The notes: generated by a model from the letters alone, not told the origin. Numbered from the stretch's first letter, positions 1-9,965 are shown. The stretch: 64,000 nucleotides of DNA from Arenibacter arenosicollis (GCF_014397245.1 NZ_JACLHY010000011.1:62001-126000); one strand, 5' to 3'. A program made the numbers and translations.

Positions 1-2075
1 ACCTCTGGATCTAAACCATACCTGTCCGAATTGGATTTAATATACTCCATAGCTATAGTCGCAGATTCCTTCATTACCGTACCCAGGTTACCGGTAATAG
101 TTAAATTACCTTTCCCCTTGGACAAAATGGATTCAATAAAAAGAATATCACCACCAACACTGGTCCATGCCAATCCTGTAACCACTCCAGCAACATCATT
201 ATTCTCATATTTATCCCTTTCCATACGCGCTGGTCCCAAAACCTTTTCAACGTCATCAAAGGAAACCTTAAGATTGTACTCTTCTTCCATGGCAATGGAT
301 TTGGCGGCGTGTCGCACCATTTTGGCAATTTGTTTTTCCAAGGACCTAACGCCAGATTCCCTGGTATAGCCTTCAACAATTTTTTCCAATTGTGGCTTGC
401 CAATTTTTAAATCTTTTGGAGTCAGACCATGTTCCTTCAATTGCTTTGGCAACAAATGCTTTCTCGCAATTTCTACCTTTTCCTCAATGGTATATCCCGT
501 TACATGGATTATTTCCATTCTGTCCCTAAGGGCAGGCTGAATTTCACCCAAACTATTGGCGGTGGCTATGAACATTACCTTGGAAAGGTCGTAGCCCATT
601 TCCAAGAAATTGTCATGAAACTCATAGTTCTGTTCCGGATCCAAAACCTCCAACATAGCCGAAGAAGGATCTCCTTGATGGCTATTGGACAGCTTGTCTA
701 TTTCATCCAGAATAAAAACAGGGTTGGATTTGCCCGCCTTTTTTAAACTTTGAACAATTCGGCCAGGCATTGCTCCTATATATGTTTTGCGATGACCACG
801 TATCTCTGCCTCATCCCTTAGACCACCAAGTGAAATCCGCACATATTCCCTTCCCAAAGCTTCCGCAACAGATTTCCCCAAAGAAGTTTTACCAACTCCA
901 GGAGGTCCGTACAAACAAAGGATAGGCGATTTCATATCGTTACGCAGTTTTAAGACCGCTAAATATTCAATGATTCTCCTCTTTACATCTTCCAATCCAT
1001 AATGATCCCTATCCAATATTTTTTGAGCCCTTTTCAAGTCAAATTTATCCTTGGAATATTCGTTCCAAGGCAATTCTATAAACAAATCCAAATAATTGCG
1101 CTGAATGGAATACTCGGCAACTTGGGGGTTCATCCGTTGCAATTTTGCCAATTCCTTTTCAAAATGTTCGCCAACATCCTTGCTCCACTTCTTCTTTTTG
1201 GCCTTTGTCCGCATTTCATCAACCTCTTCCTCATAAGAAATACCACCCAATTCTTCCTGGATAGTCTTCATTTGTTGATGAAGATAGTATTCCCTTTGTT
1301 GCTGATCCATATCGGTTCTCACCTTGGACTGAATGTCATTTTTCAGTTCCAGCTTCTGAAGTTCAATGTTCATATACCTAAGTGTCGCCAACGCCCTATC
1401 CTGCAAACTTCCGATCTCCAAAAGCTCCTGTTTATCCTTTACACTCAAATTAAGATTGGAGGAAACAAAATTGATCAAAAATGAATCGCTCTGAATATTC
1501 TTTATCGCAAACGAGGCCTCACTTGGGATATTGGGATTGTCCCTAATAATCTGAAGGGACAGTTCTTTTATCGAATCTATGATCGCCCTGAATTCCTTAT
1601 TGTTCCGTTCCGGTCTATCTTCTTTTGTCTCCCTAACAGTAGCGGTGATATACGGTTTTTCCGTAAGCACTTCTGCCACTTCAAAACGTTTCTTACCCTG
1701 AATGATCACCGTAGTGTTTCCATCGGGCATTTGTAATACCCTCAGAATTCTGGCTACGGTACCAAGGGTGTTTATATCCTTTACCCCAGGATTCTCCGTT
1801 TCCTCATCTTTTTGGGAAACAACACCAATTACCTTTGACCCATTATTGGCATCCTTAATTAGTTTAATGGATTTATCCCTTCCGGCCGTAATTGGAATAA
1901 CCACGCCAGGAAACAATACAGTATTGCGCAACGGCAATATAGGCAAGGTTTCAGGCAATTTTTCATTATTAATTTCCTCCTCATCCTCCGGTGTCATCAG
2001 GGGTATTAATTCAGATTCCTCATCAATCCCATGCAATGACATAGTGTCAAATTTTATGTTTTTTGTTTTAGCCAT
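1..2075 (-). CDS. lon: Lon AAA+ serine protease, partial (3' end outside window)
   Basis: ATP-dependent cytoplasmic protease that degrades misfolded and short-lived regulatory proteins. Reading leftwards from the ATG at 2075, 691 residues are visible. They comprise an N-terminal LON substrate-binding domain opening with LPLRNTVLFPGVV near residue 50, a charged helical middle, Walker A GPPGVGKTS near residue 389, Walker B VFILDEIDK near 450, the helical lid, and the first part of the protease domain (GLAWTSVGGD). The catalytic Ser-Lys dyad should lie beyond base 1; the family is usually about 800 residues. It is divergent from an ECF sigma gene across 217 bases in which I see no consensus -7 box. 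The family call is very secure. Confidence 0.97.
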   Translation of the reverse strand, partial: MAKTKNIKFDTMSLHGIDEESELIPLMTPEDEEEINNEKLPETLPILPLRNTVLFPGVVIPITAGRDKSIKLIKDANNGSKVIGVVSQKDEETENPGVKDINTLGTVARILRVLQMPDGNTTVIIQGKKRFEVAEVLTEKPYITATVRETKEDRPERNNKEFRAIIDSIKELSLQIIRDNPNIPSEASFAIKNIQSDSFLINFVSSNLNLSVKDKQELLEIGSLQDRALATLRYMNIELQKLELKNDIQSKVRTDMDQQQREYYLHQQMKTIQEELGGISYEEEVDEMRTKAKKKKWSKDVGEHFEKELAKLQRMNPQVAEYSIQRNYLDLFIELPWNEYSKDKFDLKRAQKILDRDHYGLEDVKRRIIEYLAVLKLRNDMKSPILCLYGPPGVGKTSLGKSVAEALGREYVRISLGGLRDEAEIRGHRKTYIGAMPGRIVQSLKKAGKSNPVFILDEIDKLSNSHQGDPSSAMLEVLDPEQNYEFHDNFLEMGYDLSKVMFIATANSLGEIQPALRDRMEIIHVTGYTIEEKVEIARKHLLPKQLKEHGLTPKDLKIGKPQLEKIVEGYTRESGVRSLEKQIAKMVRHAAKSIAMEEEYNLKVSFDDVEKVLGPARMERDKYENNDVAGVVTGLAWTSVGGDILFIESILSKGKGNLTITGNLGTVMKESATIAMEYIKSNSDRYGLDPE

Positions 2076-2292
2076 ATTCTTATATCGGTCATTCTGTCAT
2101 TTATAGACAGAAAAATAATTTATATTCAATCCTTTATACACCGCCATTCCTTTAAAAATAAGGCGATTATGGATCTTGCTATTTCCTTTTAATTCTAATT
2201 GGGCAATTCTTATGCCAACAAGTCAAATCTTTTTATAAATAAACTGTAACATTCCCTAAATTACTTCATCTATTAAGCAAACCAATTCCTTT

Positions 2293-2856
2293 TTGAGCCT
2301 AGAAAAGAAACATATTGATGAACTAATACCATTGTGTTTAAGTCGTGACCGAAATGCACAAATGGAAATTTACAATCGCTATTACAAGGGAATGTACAAT
2401 CTTTCTTTTAGGATTGTAAAAGATAGTGCCATTGCCGAGGATGTTATGCAGGAATCACTTTTAAGCGCATTGACCAAACTGGATACCTTTAAAGGAGAAG
2501 TATCTTTTGGGGCGTGGTTAAAGCGCATAGTGGTAAACAACAGTATTCATCAATACAGAAAACGATTAAAGCGCCAAGAAATTGATCTTGGCAATGTAAT
2601 GTACAAGGTCGAAGACAATGATGCATATGTCCCAGATTATGGTATGATTGAACTAAAGGCTCAAAAAGTGATTGAAACCATGAAACTGCTAAAAGACAAT
2701 TACAGAGTTTCTTTGACCTTACATTTAATTGAAGGATATGATTACGAAGAAATAAGCGAAATAATGAATTTGAGTTATGCCAATTGCAGAACAATGATTT
2801 CAAGGGCCAAAGAAAGCCTAAGACAAAAATTATATACGGTATACGATGGAAAATGA
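2293..2856 (+). CDS. ECF-type RNA polymerase sigma factor
   Basis: Sigma-70 family factor of the extracytoplasmic-function class, 187 residues, directing RNA polymerase to a stress or envelope regulon. Region 2 covers about residues 20-85 (IYNRYYKGMYNLSFRIVKD, then AEDVMQESLLSALTKLDTF) and region 4 about 130-180, with a helix-turn-helix around YEEISEIMNLSYANCRTMISRAKESLRQ. The start is the TTG at 2293, because homologues begin with a similar MSLEKxHIDELI stretch and no ATG precedes the conserved region. The next gene overlaps it by 11 bases, so the two are probably translationally coupled. The target promoters are unknown. Confidence 0.93.
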   Translation: MSLEKKHIDELIPLCLSRDRNAQMEIYNRYYKGMYNLSFRIVKDSAIAEDVMQESLLSALTKLDTFKGEVSFGAWLKRIVVNNSIHQYRKRLKRQEIDLGNVMYKVEDNDAYVPDYGMIELKAQKVIETMKLLKDNYRVSLTLHLIEGYDYEEISEIMNLSYANCRTMISRAKESLRQKLYTVYDGK

Positions 2857-3406
2857 CCACATTGAAAATCTGTTCAGGGAATTAAAAGGTTCCTTCGATA
2901 TTGAAGAGCCCATAGATGGACATAGGCAACGGTTTTTATCAAAATTGGAGGCATCATCAGCTGCTGCCACAGGAACAAAAAAGACCGGTATATGGTGGAA
3001 ATCCCTATCCATAGCCGCCACCTTGCTTTTACTTTGCTCTATTGGTTTTAATTTCTTTAACCCATCCCCGAGTTTGCGGCAAAAGGTTTCGAATATTTCA
3101 CCAGAAATCACCAACACCGAATACTACTTTGCAAGCTTAATTGAGGAACAAGTGAAAATAATGCAAAGTAAAAGCACCCCTGAAACACAGAAGTTGATCG
3201 CCGATACCATGATGCAACTTAGGACACTGGATAGCGATTACAAAAAAATGGAACAGGATTTATTAAATGGCGGAAATAGCAAACTAATATTAAGCGCCAT
3301 GATTACAAATTTCCAGACTAGAATAGGCCTATTAAATGAAGTATTGGAGCAAATAGAAGAAATAAAGATTTTAAAAAACTACAAAGATGAAAATATTACA
3401 GCTTAG
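2846..3406 (+). CDS. single-pass membrane protein, probable anti-sigma partner
   Basis: A 186-residue protein with a cytoplasmic N-terminus of about 50 residues, one hydrophobic segment near residues 53-70 (SIAATLLLLCSIGFNFF), and a periplasmic part rich in charged helices (about 95-186). It carries no domain name I can give with certainty. The topology and the 11-base overlap with the upstream ECF sigma gene are those of an anti-sigma factor, so holding the sigma factor at the membrane is the natural inference. A recognisable zinc anti-sigma motif (HxxxCxxC) is absent. It overlaps the next gene by 20 bases. Confidence 0.7.
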   Translation: MENDHIENLFRELKGSFDIEEPIDGHRQRFLSKLEASSAAATGTKKTGIWWKSLSIAATLLLLCSIGFNFFNPSPSLRQKVSNISPEITNTEYYFASLIEEQVKIMQSKSTPETQKLIADTMMQLRTLDSDYKKMEQDLLNGGNSKLILSAMITNFQTRIGLLNEVLEQIEEIKILKNYKDENITA

Positions 3407-4478
3407 ATATATAATCGTCATATTATTGATTATTCCTTTTATATCATTTTCCAACAACGATACACCAAGGGGCAAGTATACCAAGGAAAAAATCATTAAA
3501 AAGGAGTACAAAGTAAATTTGGACGCACTTTTGAAAATCTCCAATAGCTATGGCAGTTTAAACATAACCTCTTGGAACGAAGACCGGGTTACAATCGAGG
3601 TGAATATCAAGACAACGGGGGACAATGAGGATAAGGTACAACGCAAGCTAGATGGAATTACGGTCGATTTTGAGGCCAACAACCATATGGTTTCCGCTAC
3701 AACCATCTTTAACAAGGACAGAAATAGTTGGGGCTGGAACTGGGGCAATAACAACAATGTAAATATGCAAGTGAACTACACGATCAGAATCCCTATTAAA
3801 AACAGTGTTAATCTCAGTAACGATTACGGGAGCATAATTTTGGATAGAATAGACGGGCATGCCAATATCAATTGTGATTATGGCAGGTTGGAAATTGGGG
3901 AACTGCATGGCAGAAGTAACCAGTTATCCTTCGACTATACTTCCAAATCTACCATTGGCTATATAAATAGTGGCAAAATCAACGCTGACTATTCCGGATT
4001 CACCATTGAAAGGGCAGGAGACCTGGATATCGTTGCAGACTATACAAATGCTACTGTCCAAACAATGAAAAACCTGACCTATGTTTGCGATTATGGCAAT
4101 TTGGAAATTGGAGAGGCCAAAAATATTCAGGGCAATGGCGACTATGTAAATGTAAGATTAGGACTAATCCATGGTAATGTGGATGTAAAATCGAGCTACG
4201 GGTCCGTTAAAATAGACAAGATGGCATCCGACGCCAAAAATCTCCAAATAAGTAGTGATTATACCGGCATTAAGATAGGATACTCCCCTGAATATCATTT
4301 CAATTTTGAAATTGAAACCGAATATGCCGGAGTAAGCGGGAAAGATGATTTCGAAATAAACATAAGCAAGGAAAAATCCAACACAAGCTACTACCAAGGT
4401 TATCATGGAAGTCAAAATAGTGGTAATCTGATGTCTATAAATAGTGAATACGGAGGAATATCGTTCTTTAGAAAATAA
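3387..4478 (+). CDS. secreted DUF4097-type beta-helix protein
   Basis: A 363-residue exported protein with a signal peptide (about residues 1-22, IIVILLIIPFISFS). The rest is built from roughly 20-residue repeats, each containing a [N/D/S]-Y-[G/T/S] turn followed by a short beta strand (NSYGSLNI, NDYGSIIL, CDYGRLEIGE, SDYTGIKI, SEYGGISFF). This is the pattern of the DUF4097/DUF2807 putative-adhesin beta-helix class. Tyr, Asn and Gly are abundant. It is third in the sigma-factor operon and overlaps the gene before by 20 bases. A surface or periplasmic structural role is inferred; no enzyme motif is visible. Confidence 0.8.
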   Translation: MKILQLRYIIVILLIIPFISFSNNDTPRGKYTKEKIIKKEYKVNLDALLKISNSYGSLNITSWNEDRVTIEVNIKTTGDNEDKVQRKLDGITVDFEANNHMVSATTIFNKDRNSWGWNWGNNNNVNMQVNYTIRIPIKNSVNLSNDYGSIILDRIDGHANINCDYGRLEIGELHGRSNQLSFDYTSKSTIGYINSGKINADYSGFTIERAGDLDIVADYTNATVQTMKNLTYVCDYGNLEIGEAKNIQGNGDYVNVRLGLIHGNVDVKSSYGSVKIDKMASDAKNLQISSDYTGIKIGYSPEYHFNFEIETEYAGVSGKDDFEINISKEKSNTSYYQGYHGSQNSGNLMSINSEYGGISFFRK

Positions 4479-4493
4479 ATTAAAACCATAATA

Positions 4494-5218
4494 ATGAAAC
4501 AGTCAACAACTATCCTAATCGTATTATTTGTCATGGACACATTGACTGCTCAGAAAAATAAAAAAATAAGCGGCAATGGTAATTTGACCACAATACAGAG
4601 AACCATATTGGATTACGACCATATTGCAATTTCGGGTTCTTTTGATATTGACCTGGTGGAAGGAAGCGAAGGCAAATAACACTGGTAGGGGAAGAAAACA
4701 TATTGGATCATATCATTACCGAAGCAAAAAATAATAAATTAGTGATCAAGGTGGAGGAAGGATTCAACCTAAATCCTTCTTTTTGGAAAAAAGACGTTTC
4801 CATTACCATTCCCGTAGAGCATATTAACAGTCTAACTTTGTCTGGATCAGGTAATATTGTTGGCAAAAAGACAATAAAAACAGATTATTTTGAAACCTCT
4901 ATGTCAGATTCGGGAGATATCTCATTAGGTTTGGATGCCACTTCCGCAAAAGCTAGTATGTCTGGATCTGGAGATATGGTCTTAAGTGGAATTACCACCA
5001 ATTTTGAAGTATTTATTTCTGGATCAGGAGATATCAATGCCTATGACCTAATTGCAGATAATGTAGTTGCATCTGTCTCCGGTTCTGCAAACATTAAGGT
5101 TACCGCCAACAAAAAAATAGATGCAAAAGTATCCGGATCTGGTGATATAGATTACCGGGGGAATCCTGAAAAAATAAATAGTAAAGTTTCCGGTTCAGGA
5201 GATATCTCCAATCATTAA
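4494..5218 (+). pseudogene. DUF2807 (head GIN domain) protein broken by a one-base frameshift
   Basis: Two adjacent reading frames together make one DUF2807 protein. Frame one (from 4494) gives a signal peptide and the domain opening (GSFDIDLVEGSEGK), then hits TAA at 4677-4679. The continuation ITLVGEENILDHII lies in the -1 frame starting at 4676 and runs to 5218. One missing A in the short A run at 4674-4676 explains the break. The second half carries about seven SGSGDI-type repeats of roughly 20 residues, forming a beta-helix. It is the last gene of the ECF sigma operon. It could be a true loss, a sequencing error, or a slippage site; the intact repeats after the break argue that any lesion is recent. 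Confidence 0.8.
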
Positions 5219-5311
5219 TTTACAACTTTGTATAAGGCATGTTTTTGTTTTAGTGAAACGTCCAAAACCGGAACCTTACCAGAAAATGGGGTAGCCAATT
5301 AACATAGAATT

Positions 5312-6640
5312 TTAATTCTCCGTGACCTTGTTTACCCTGGTCAAAAGAAATGCGCCAACTAAAAAAAACAGCCCCAATAAAATAATGGCATATCGCATAC
5401 TTCCGGAATACTGCGCTGCAAAACCATATAAAAAAGTACCTATTACTATTCCTATCTTTTCCGCTACATCATAAAAACTAAAGAATGAGGCCGTATCTAT
5501 TGTTTCGGGAATAAACTTGGAATATGTTGATCGCGAAAGTGCCTGAATCCCACCCATGACGACTCCAACAAAGCCCGCAGCTATATAAAAATCCAATGGT
5601 GTAATTAGAAAATAAGCATAAATACATATTAATACCCACAGAATATTCACCACAATAAGTGTTCTAATGTTGCCAAAGGCTTTGGAAGCCCTAGCTGTCA
5701 GGGTAGCCCCTAAAATTGCGACAAGCTGAATAAGTAGGATACTGATAATTAACCCTGTTGTACGTTCGGAATCCGAATGCCATTGAATCTCTTCTTCCCC
5801 AAAATAGGTCGCAATCAGCATAACGGTCTGCACTGCCATACTATAAACAAAAAATGCACCCAAATATCGCTTCAATTTTTTTTGAGCCCCTAGTTCATGC
5901 CAGACCCCTTTTAGCTTCCTAAACCCATTTAGTATTATATGCTTCCTATCCCCTTCTCTTTTAAATCCTTTTGGAAGAAAATAAAAAGTGTACTGTGCAA
6001 ACCCTATCCACCAAATACCAACCGATAAAAATGAATACCTCATGGCCTTTATTTCGGCAACATCATTTACATCCGTTTCAATACCAAATAAATTGGGTTT
6101 CATTACCATCGCCAAATTAAACAACAATAAAATAACACTGCCGGCATATCCCAACGAAAAACCTTTTGCACTGATGCGATCTTGTTGTCCTGGAAAAGCA
6201 ACATCAGGCAAATAGGAGTTATTAAAGGCAAAACTCACCCAGAAACCGACCAAACCAAAAAAATAGCAGATCAGACTGAAATAAATATTGTCCAAAGAAA
6301 ACCAATACAGCCCAATACAGGAAAATGCTCCCAAGTAACAGAATAATTTCATAAACAGCCTTTTATTGCCCAAATAATCGGAGATACCGGACAAAATTGG
6401 CGTTATGATGGCTATGAACAAAAATGCTGCCGAGGTTACATAACTTATTAAGGGGGCCCTAGCTATTTCTCCCCCAAAGACAACCACCTTCTCTATTTCG
6501 GCCACCCGAAATAAGGCTCCATAAAAAATAGGAAATATTGCCGAAGAAATTACAAGACTATAAACTGAATTGGCCCAATCGTAAAATGCCCATGCATTCA
6601 ACAATTTATTACTGCCCTTTTTCGGAAGAGTTCTAGCCAT
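5312..6640 (-). CDS. MFS transporter of the UMF1/Atg22-like family
   Basis: A 442-residue inner-membrane protein with about 12 hydrophobic helices. The N-terminal signature WAFYDWANSVYSLVISSAIFP is that of the UMF1 (Atg22-like) major facilitator family, whose substrates are poorly known. The mid-protein motif GGIQALSRSTYSKFIPE matches the second-half MFS loop of the family. The ATG at 6640 precedes the conserved segment directly. It lies downstream of the M48 protease gene on the same strand, but an intrinsic terminator at 6645-6675 separates them, so it is probably transcribed on its own. Confidence 0.88.
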   Translation of the reverse strand: MARTLPKKGSNKLLNAWAFYDWANSVYSLVISSAIFPIFYGALFRVAEIEKVVVFGGEIARAPLISYVTSAAFLFIAIITPILSGISDYLGNKRLFMKLFCYLGAFSCIGLYWFSLDNIYFSLICYFFGLVGFWVSFAFNNSYLPDVAFPGQQDRISAKGFSLGYAGSVILLLFNLAMVMKPNLFGIETDVNDVAEIKAMRYSFLSVGIWWIGFAQYTFYFLPKGFKREGDRKHIILNGFRKLKGVWHELGAQKKLKRYLGAFFVYSMAVQTVMLIATYFGEEEIQWHSDSERTTGLIISILLIQLVAILGATLTARASKAFGNIRTLIVVNILWVLICIYAYFLITPLDFYIAAGFVGVVMGGIQALSRSTYSKFIPETIDTASFFSFYDVAEKIGIVIGTFLYGFAAQYSGSMRYAIILLGLFFLVGAFLLTRVNKVTEN

Positions 6641-6644
6641 ATAT

Positions 6645-6675
6645 AAAAAAAAGCTGTCCCCTTTAAGAACAGCTT
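6645..6675 (-). terminator. intrinsic terminator of the M48 protease gene
   Basis: On the minus strand, an AAGCTGT...ACAGCTT stem with an 11-base loop is followed by a run of Ts. It lies 41 bases past the stop of the gene ending at 6716 and just before the start of the MFS gene. Confidence 0.75.
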
Positions 6676-6715
6676 CGCTATTGAAATTACTTTATAATTC
6701 TTATTACAAATACCA

Positions 6716-7525
6716 CTATTGAAAAGAGGTAACACCAAATTTAGCTGCTTCCTGTTTTGCCAAAGGTGCCCATTGAGTAAGGTTGGCTATCCTAGTATCG
6801 TTAGAAGGGTGGGTACTTAAAAACTCTGGTGGCGCTGCACCTCCACTATTGGCCTTCATTCTTTTCCAAAGTTCCGCAGCCTCATCCGGATTATAACCGG
6901 CTATGGCCATAATTTGCAAACCAATTCTATCGGCCTCTGTTTCATGACTGCGGCTAAAAGGAAGCATTACCCCCACTTGGGATCCAATGCCATAAGCCTG
7001 GTTAAATATATTCCTTTTTTGTTCATCCTGAATAGCCACATTACCTGCTACAGCTCCCAATTGCTGCAAGGTGCCGGCACTCATGCGCTGTGCGCCATGA
7101 TCGGCTAGGGCGTGGGCAACTTCATGTCCCATTACGACGGCAACCCCTGTTTCCCCTTGGGCTATAGGAAGTATTCCGGTATAAAAAACTATCTTACCAC
7201 CTGGCATCGCCCATGCATTTATAGCCTTATCGTCCACTAAATTATATTCCCACTTATAATCTTTTAAATATCCAGGATAACCGTTGGCAGTCAACCATCG
7301 TTCCGCTGCCGCTGCAATCCGCTGCCCGGTTCTGGTAATCATTTGTGCCTCTGCGGTACCTGTTAATACTTTGTTTTCGCCGAGGAATTGGTCATATTGG
7401 GCAAATGCAGTTGGAAAAATCTGACTGTTGGGATAAAAATTCAAAACCTTTTGTCCTGTAAAGGGATTGGTCTTACAAGCTGTAACCCCTAAAAAGACCA
7501 TTATTATTAAAACAATTTTTTTCAT
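6716..7525 (-). CDS. M48-family zinc metallopeptidase, lipoprotein
   Basis: A 269-residue predicted lipoprotein: a short hydrophobic signal ends in the lipobox GVTAC (Cys17). The zinc site is HEVAH (His134, Glu135, His138) with the third ligand in SRSHETEADRIG (Glu195), the arrangement of M48 peptidases of the LoiP/BepA type that do quality control of outer-membrane proteins. The NAWAMPGGKIVFYTGIL stretch before the site is typical of the family. It lies 40 bases after the GH31 gene on the same strand and ends at a clear terminator, so co-transcription with GH31 is possible. The substrate is not predictable. Confidence 0.92.
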   Translation of the reverse strand: MKKIVLIIMVFLGVTACKTNPFTGQKVLNFYPNSQIFPTAFAQYDQFLGENKVLTGTAEAQMITRTGQRIAAAAERWLTANGYPGYLKDYKWEYNLVDDKAINAWAMPGGKIVFYTGILPIAQGETGVAVVMGHEVAHALADHGAQRMSAGTLQQLGAVAGNVAIQDEQKRNIFNQAYGIGSQVGVMLPFSRSHETEADRIGLQIMAIAGYNPDEAAELWKRMKANSGGAAPPEFLSTHPSNDTRIANLTQWAPLAKQEAAKFGVTSFQ

Positions 7526-7565
7526 CGTAGAATTATGTATTTATTCATCGAAAATTACAAAAATT

Positions 7566-9965
7566 TTAGGCGCCGATAATGTGCAATACAGTAAAATCTT
7601 TGCTTAAATGAATATTATTATTTCCGTTTAACTTCACTTCCTTTAAATCAACAATCTCATTATCTACCAGTATTTGCTTAATTTTAAAGGGCAATCCATG
7701 AAGGTTCATTTTAAAGGTGTTATACGAAGTAATAAAACTGCCGTCCTTAAACTGTTGGATCACCAATTCTTTTTCCTTACCTTTAAAATTAAAGTTTCTA
7801 AGGCTGTATCTACCTTTTTTGTAATCATATCCGTCCTGACCGTCCTCGTAAACGGTTGAAGTTTCCACCCCTTTTTTATAATATACATCCAGAACCAGTT
7901 CTTTAATTTCCAGTTCACCAACATATTGCTGAACCGGATATTTAGGAATCATGGCCCCCTCTTTTATGAATATCGGAATTTTATCCAATCCGGCTACCAC
8001 CCATTTCTCCATGCCACCCACAACAGCTTCATTGGTCCAATAATTATACCAGGTTCCTCTAGGAATGTACATCCTGCGACCTTGTGCATTGGGTTCCTGT
8101 ACCGGGCATATTAAAATTTGCTCCCCAAAAATAAATTCATCTGTCCTAAAATGGGTCTGATGATCCTCTTGGTCAAAATGCACCAAAGGTTTTAACATAG
8201 GCACACCTTCTTTGGAATACCTGTAGAACATGGTATACAAATACGGCAACAATTGATAGCGCAATTCAATAAATTTACGCACTATATTGGTTACTTCGTC
8301 ATCAAAAGACCAAGGCTCTTGATCCCCGTGATCACCACTGGAATGTACCCTGCAGAAAGGATGAAACACCCCCAACTGTATCCATCTGGCAAACAGCTCT
8401 CCGTTAGGTTGTTCGGCAAAACCGCCAATATCCGAACCTATAAACGAATATCCGCTCATACACATCCGTTGGGCCTGAACATTTGCAATCCATAGGTGCT
8501 CCCAAGTAGCCACGTTATCGCCGGTCCATGTTGATGAAAATCTTTGGGTTCCAGCAAATGCTGCCCTAGTAATTACAAATGGTCTCTTTGGATAAACGTA
8601 TTTTTTTATTCCCTCATAGGTAGCACGTACCATCTGCATTCCGTAAACATTGTGGGCTTTCCTGTGCGAACAGGGATGGCCATCATAATCATGACGGGTG
8701 TCCAAAGGCGCCGTTTTGGTAGGCACTTCCATTACGGCAGGTTCGTTCATATCGTTCCAAACGGCGTGTACACCAATTTCAGACATCATTTCCTTATATA
8801 ATTCGGCCCACCATTCCCTAACTTTGGGATTGGTAAAATCGGGAAAATTGCATTCCCCTGGCCATACCTTGCCTTTCATAAAAGCACCATCGGCCCTCTT
8901 GCAGAAATAGTCATTCTCTACGCCCTCTTGATAAACCCAATAATCCTTGTCTATCTTAATTCCAGGATCGATCATAACCACCGTCTTGAATCCCTTTTCC
9001 TCCAAATCGGAGATCATTTTTTTGGGATTGGGAAAACGGGATTTGTCCCAGGTAAAACATTTAAATCCGTCCATATAATCTATGTCCAAATAAATTGCAT
9101 CACAAGGGATTCTCAACTTTCTAAAATTCTTGGCCAGTGCCCTGACATTGCTTTCGGGGTAATAGCTCCATTTGGATTGATGGTAGCCCATGGCCCACAT
9201 AGGAGGCAGTTCTGGCGTTCCCGTTAAATTTGTATATGACTTTACCACTTGGCTCATTTGGGGGCCATAGATAAAATAATAGTTCATTTCTCCCCCATCT
9301 GCCCAAAAGCTGGTTACGTTTCTGCGCTCATGTGCAAAATCGAAATTGGTTTTAAAAGTATTGTCAAAGAAAATACCGTAGGACTTATTATTATGCAAAC
9401 CTATAAAAAATGGAATGGCCTTATACAAAGGGTCTTGATCTTTACCATAAGCATACTGGTCCGTAACCCAATTACTTACACGCTTACCTTTGAGGTTGGA
9501 ATGCGTGGCCTTATCGCCCAAGCCATAGAAACTTTCGGCATTTTGAGTGATCTTACTCATTTTTACAGAGTTTCCCCCAAACTCATAATTCTCCTCCCAA
9601 TGAAAACCAAGCTCATCCTCATTAATGATATTGCCCTCCAAGTCCGATATCTGTATCCTTAGTGTCTTTTTATCGACCAATACCCTAAGTTTCGCCGTAT
9701 GTACCAGATACTCTGTTGTATTCTCCTCTACCTTAAGGTGATTAAACCCTATACTTACATCTTCACTAATAGAATAGGAGAAATCCGGTTCAAAAATATT
9801 TTCGGTAGCATATCTAAATCTAAATATACTATCACGCAAAATAGTCATCTCTAAAATAACCCCATTTGAAGTAGTAAAATACAATTTATCCGTATCCCTG
9901 CGGTACTCGACAATAGTATTGGGGTATAAATTCCCTTTGTATTCAAGCTCAGTATTGGTGATCAT
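7566..9965 (-). CDS. glycoside hydrolase family 31 alpha-glucosidase
   Basis: A 799-residue GH31 enzyme that releases alpha-linked glucose (or a related sugar) from oligosaccharide ends. It has an N-terminal beta-sandwich (about residues 1-230), a TIM barrel with the nucleophile Asp in WNDMNEP (near 405) and the acid/base Asp in TWTGDNVATWEHL (near 481), and C-terminal beta domains. I see no signal peptide, so it is probably cytoplasmic. It follows glgB on the same strand after about 100 bases, which supports a role in glycogen or maltodextrin turnover. GH31 also includes xylosidases; the glgB neighbour favours glucosidase. Confidence 0.92.
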   Translation of the reverse strand: MITNTELEYKGNLYPNTIVEYRRDTDKLYFTTSNGVILEMTILRDSIFRFRYATENIFEPDFSYSISEDVSIGFNHLKVEENTTEYLVHTAKLRVLVDKKTLRIQISDLEGNIINEDELGFHWEENYEFGGNSVKMSKITQNAESFYGLGDKATHSNLKGKRVSNWVTDQYAYGKDQDPLYKAIPFFIGLHNNKSYGIFFDNTFKTNFDFAHERRNVTSFWADGGEMNYYFIYGPQMSQVVKSYTNLTGTPELPPMWAMGYHQSKWSYYPESNVRALAKNFRKLRIPCDAIYLDIDYMDGFKCFTWDKSRFPNPKKMISDLEEKGFKTVVMIDPGIKIDKDYWVYQEGVENDYFCKRADGAFMKGKVWPGECNFPDFTNPKVREWWAELYKEMMSEIGVHAVWNDMNEPAVMEVPTKTAPLDTRHDYDGHPCSHRKAHNVYGMQMVRATYEGIKKYVYPKRPFVITRAAFAGTQRFSSTWTGDNVATWEHLWIANVQAQRMCMSGYSFIGSDIGGFAEQPNGELFARWIQLGVFHPFCRVHSSGDHGDQEPWSFDDEVTNIVRKFIELRYQLLPYLYTMFYRYSKEGVPMLKPLVHFDQEDHQTHFRTDEFIFGEQILICPVQEPNAQGRRMYIPRGTWYNYWTNEAVVGGMEKWVVAGLDKIPIFIKEGAMIPKYPVQQYVGELEIKELVLDVYYKKGVETSTVYEDGQDGYDYKKGRYSLRNFNFKGKEKELVIQQFKDGSFITSYNTFKMNLHGLPFKIKQILVDNEIVDLKEVKLNGNNNIHLSKDFTVLHIIGA

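Noticed and set aside
5022-5214. DNA tandem repeat in the DUF2807 gene as a repeat locus
   Set aside because: The SGSGDI similarity is at protein level with varied codons; it is a beta-helix repeat, not a DNA satellite or CRISPR.
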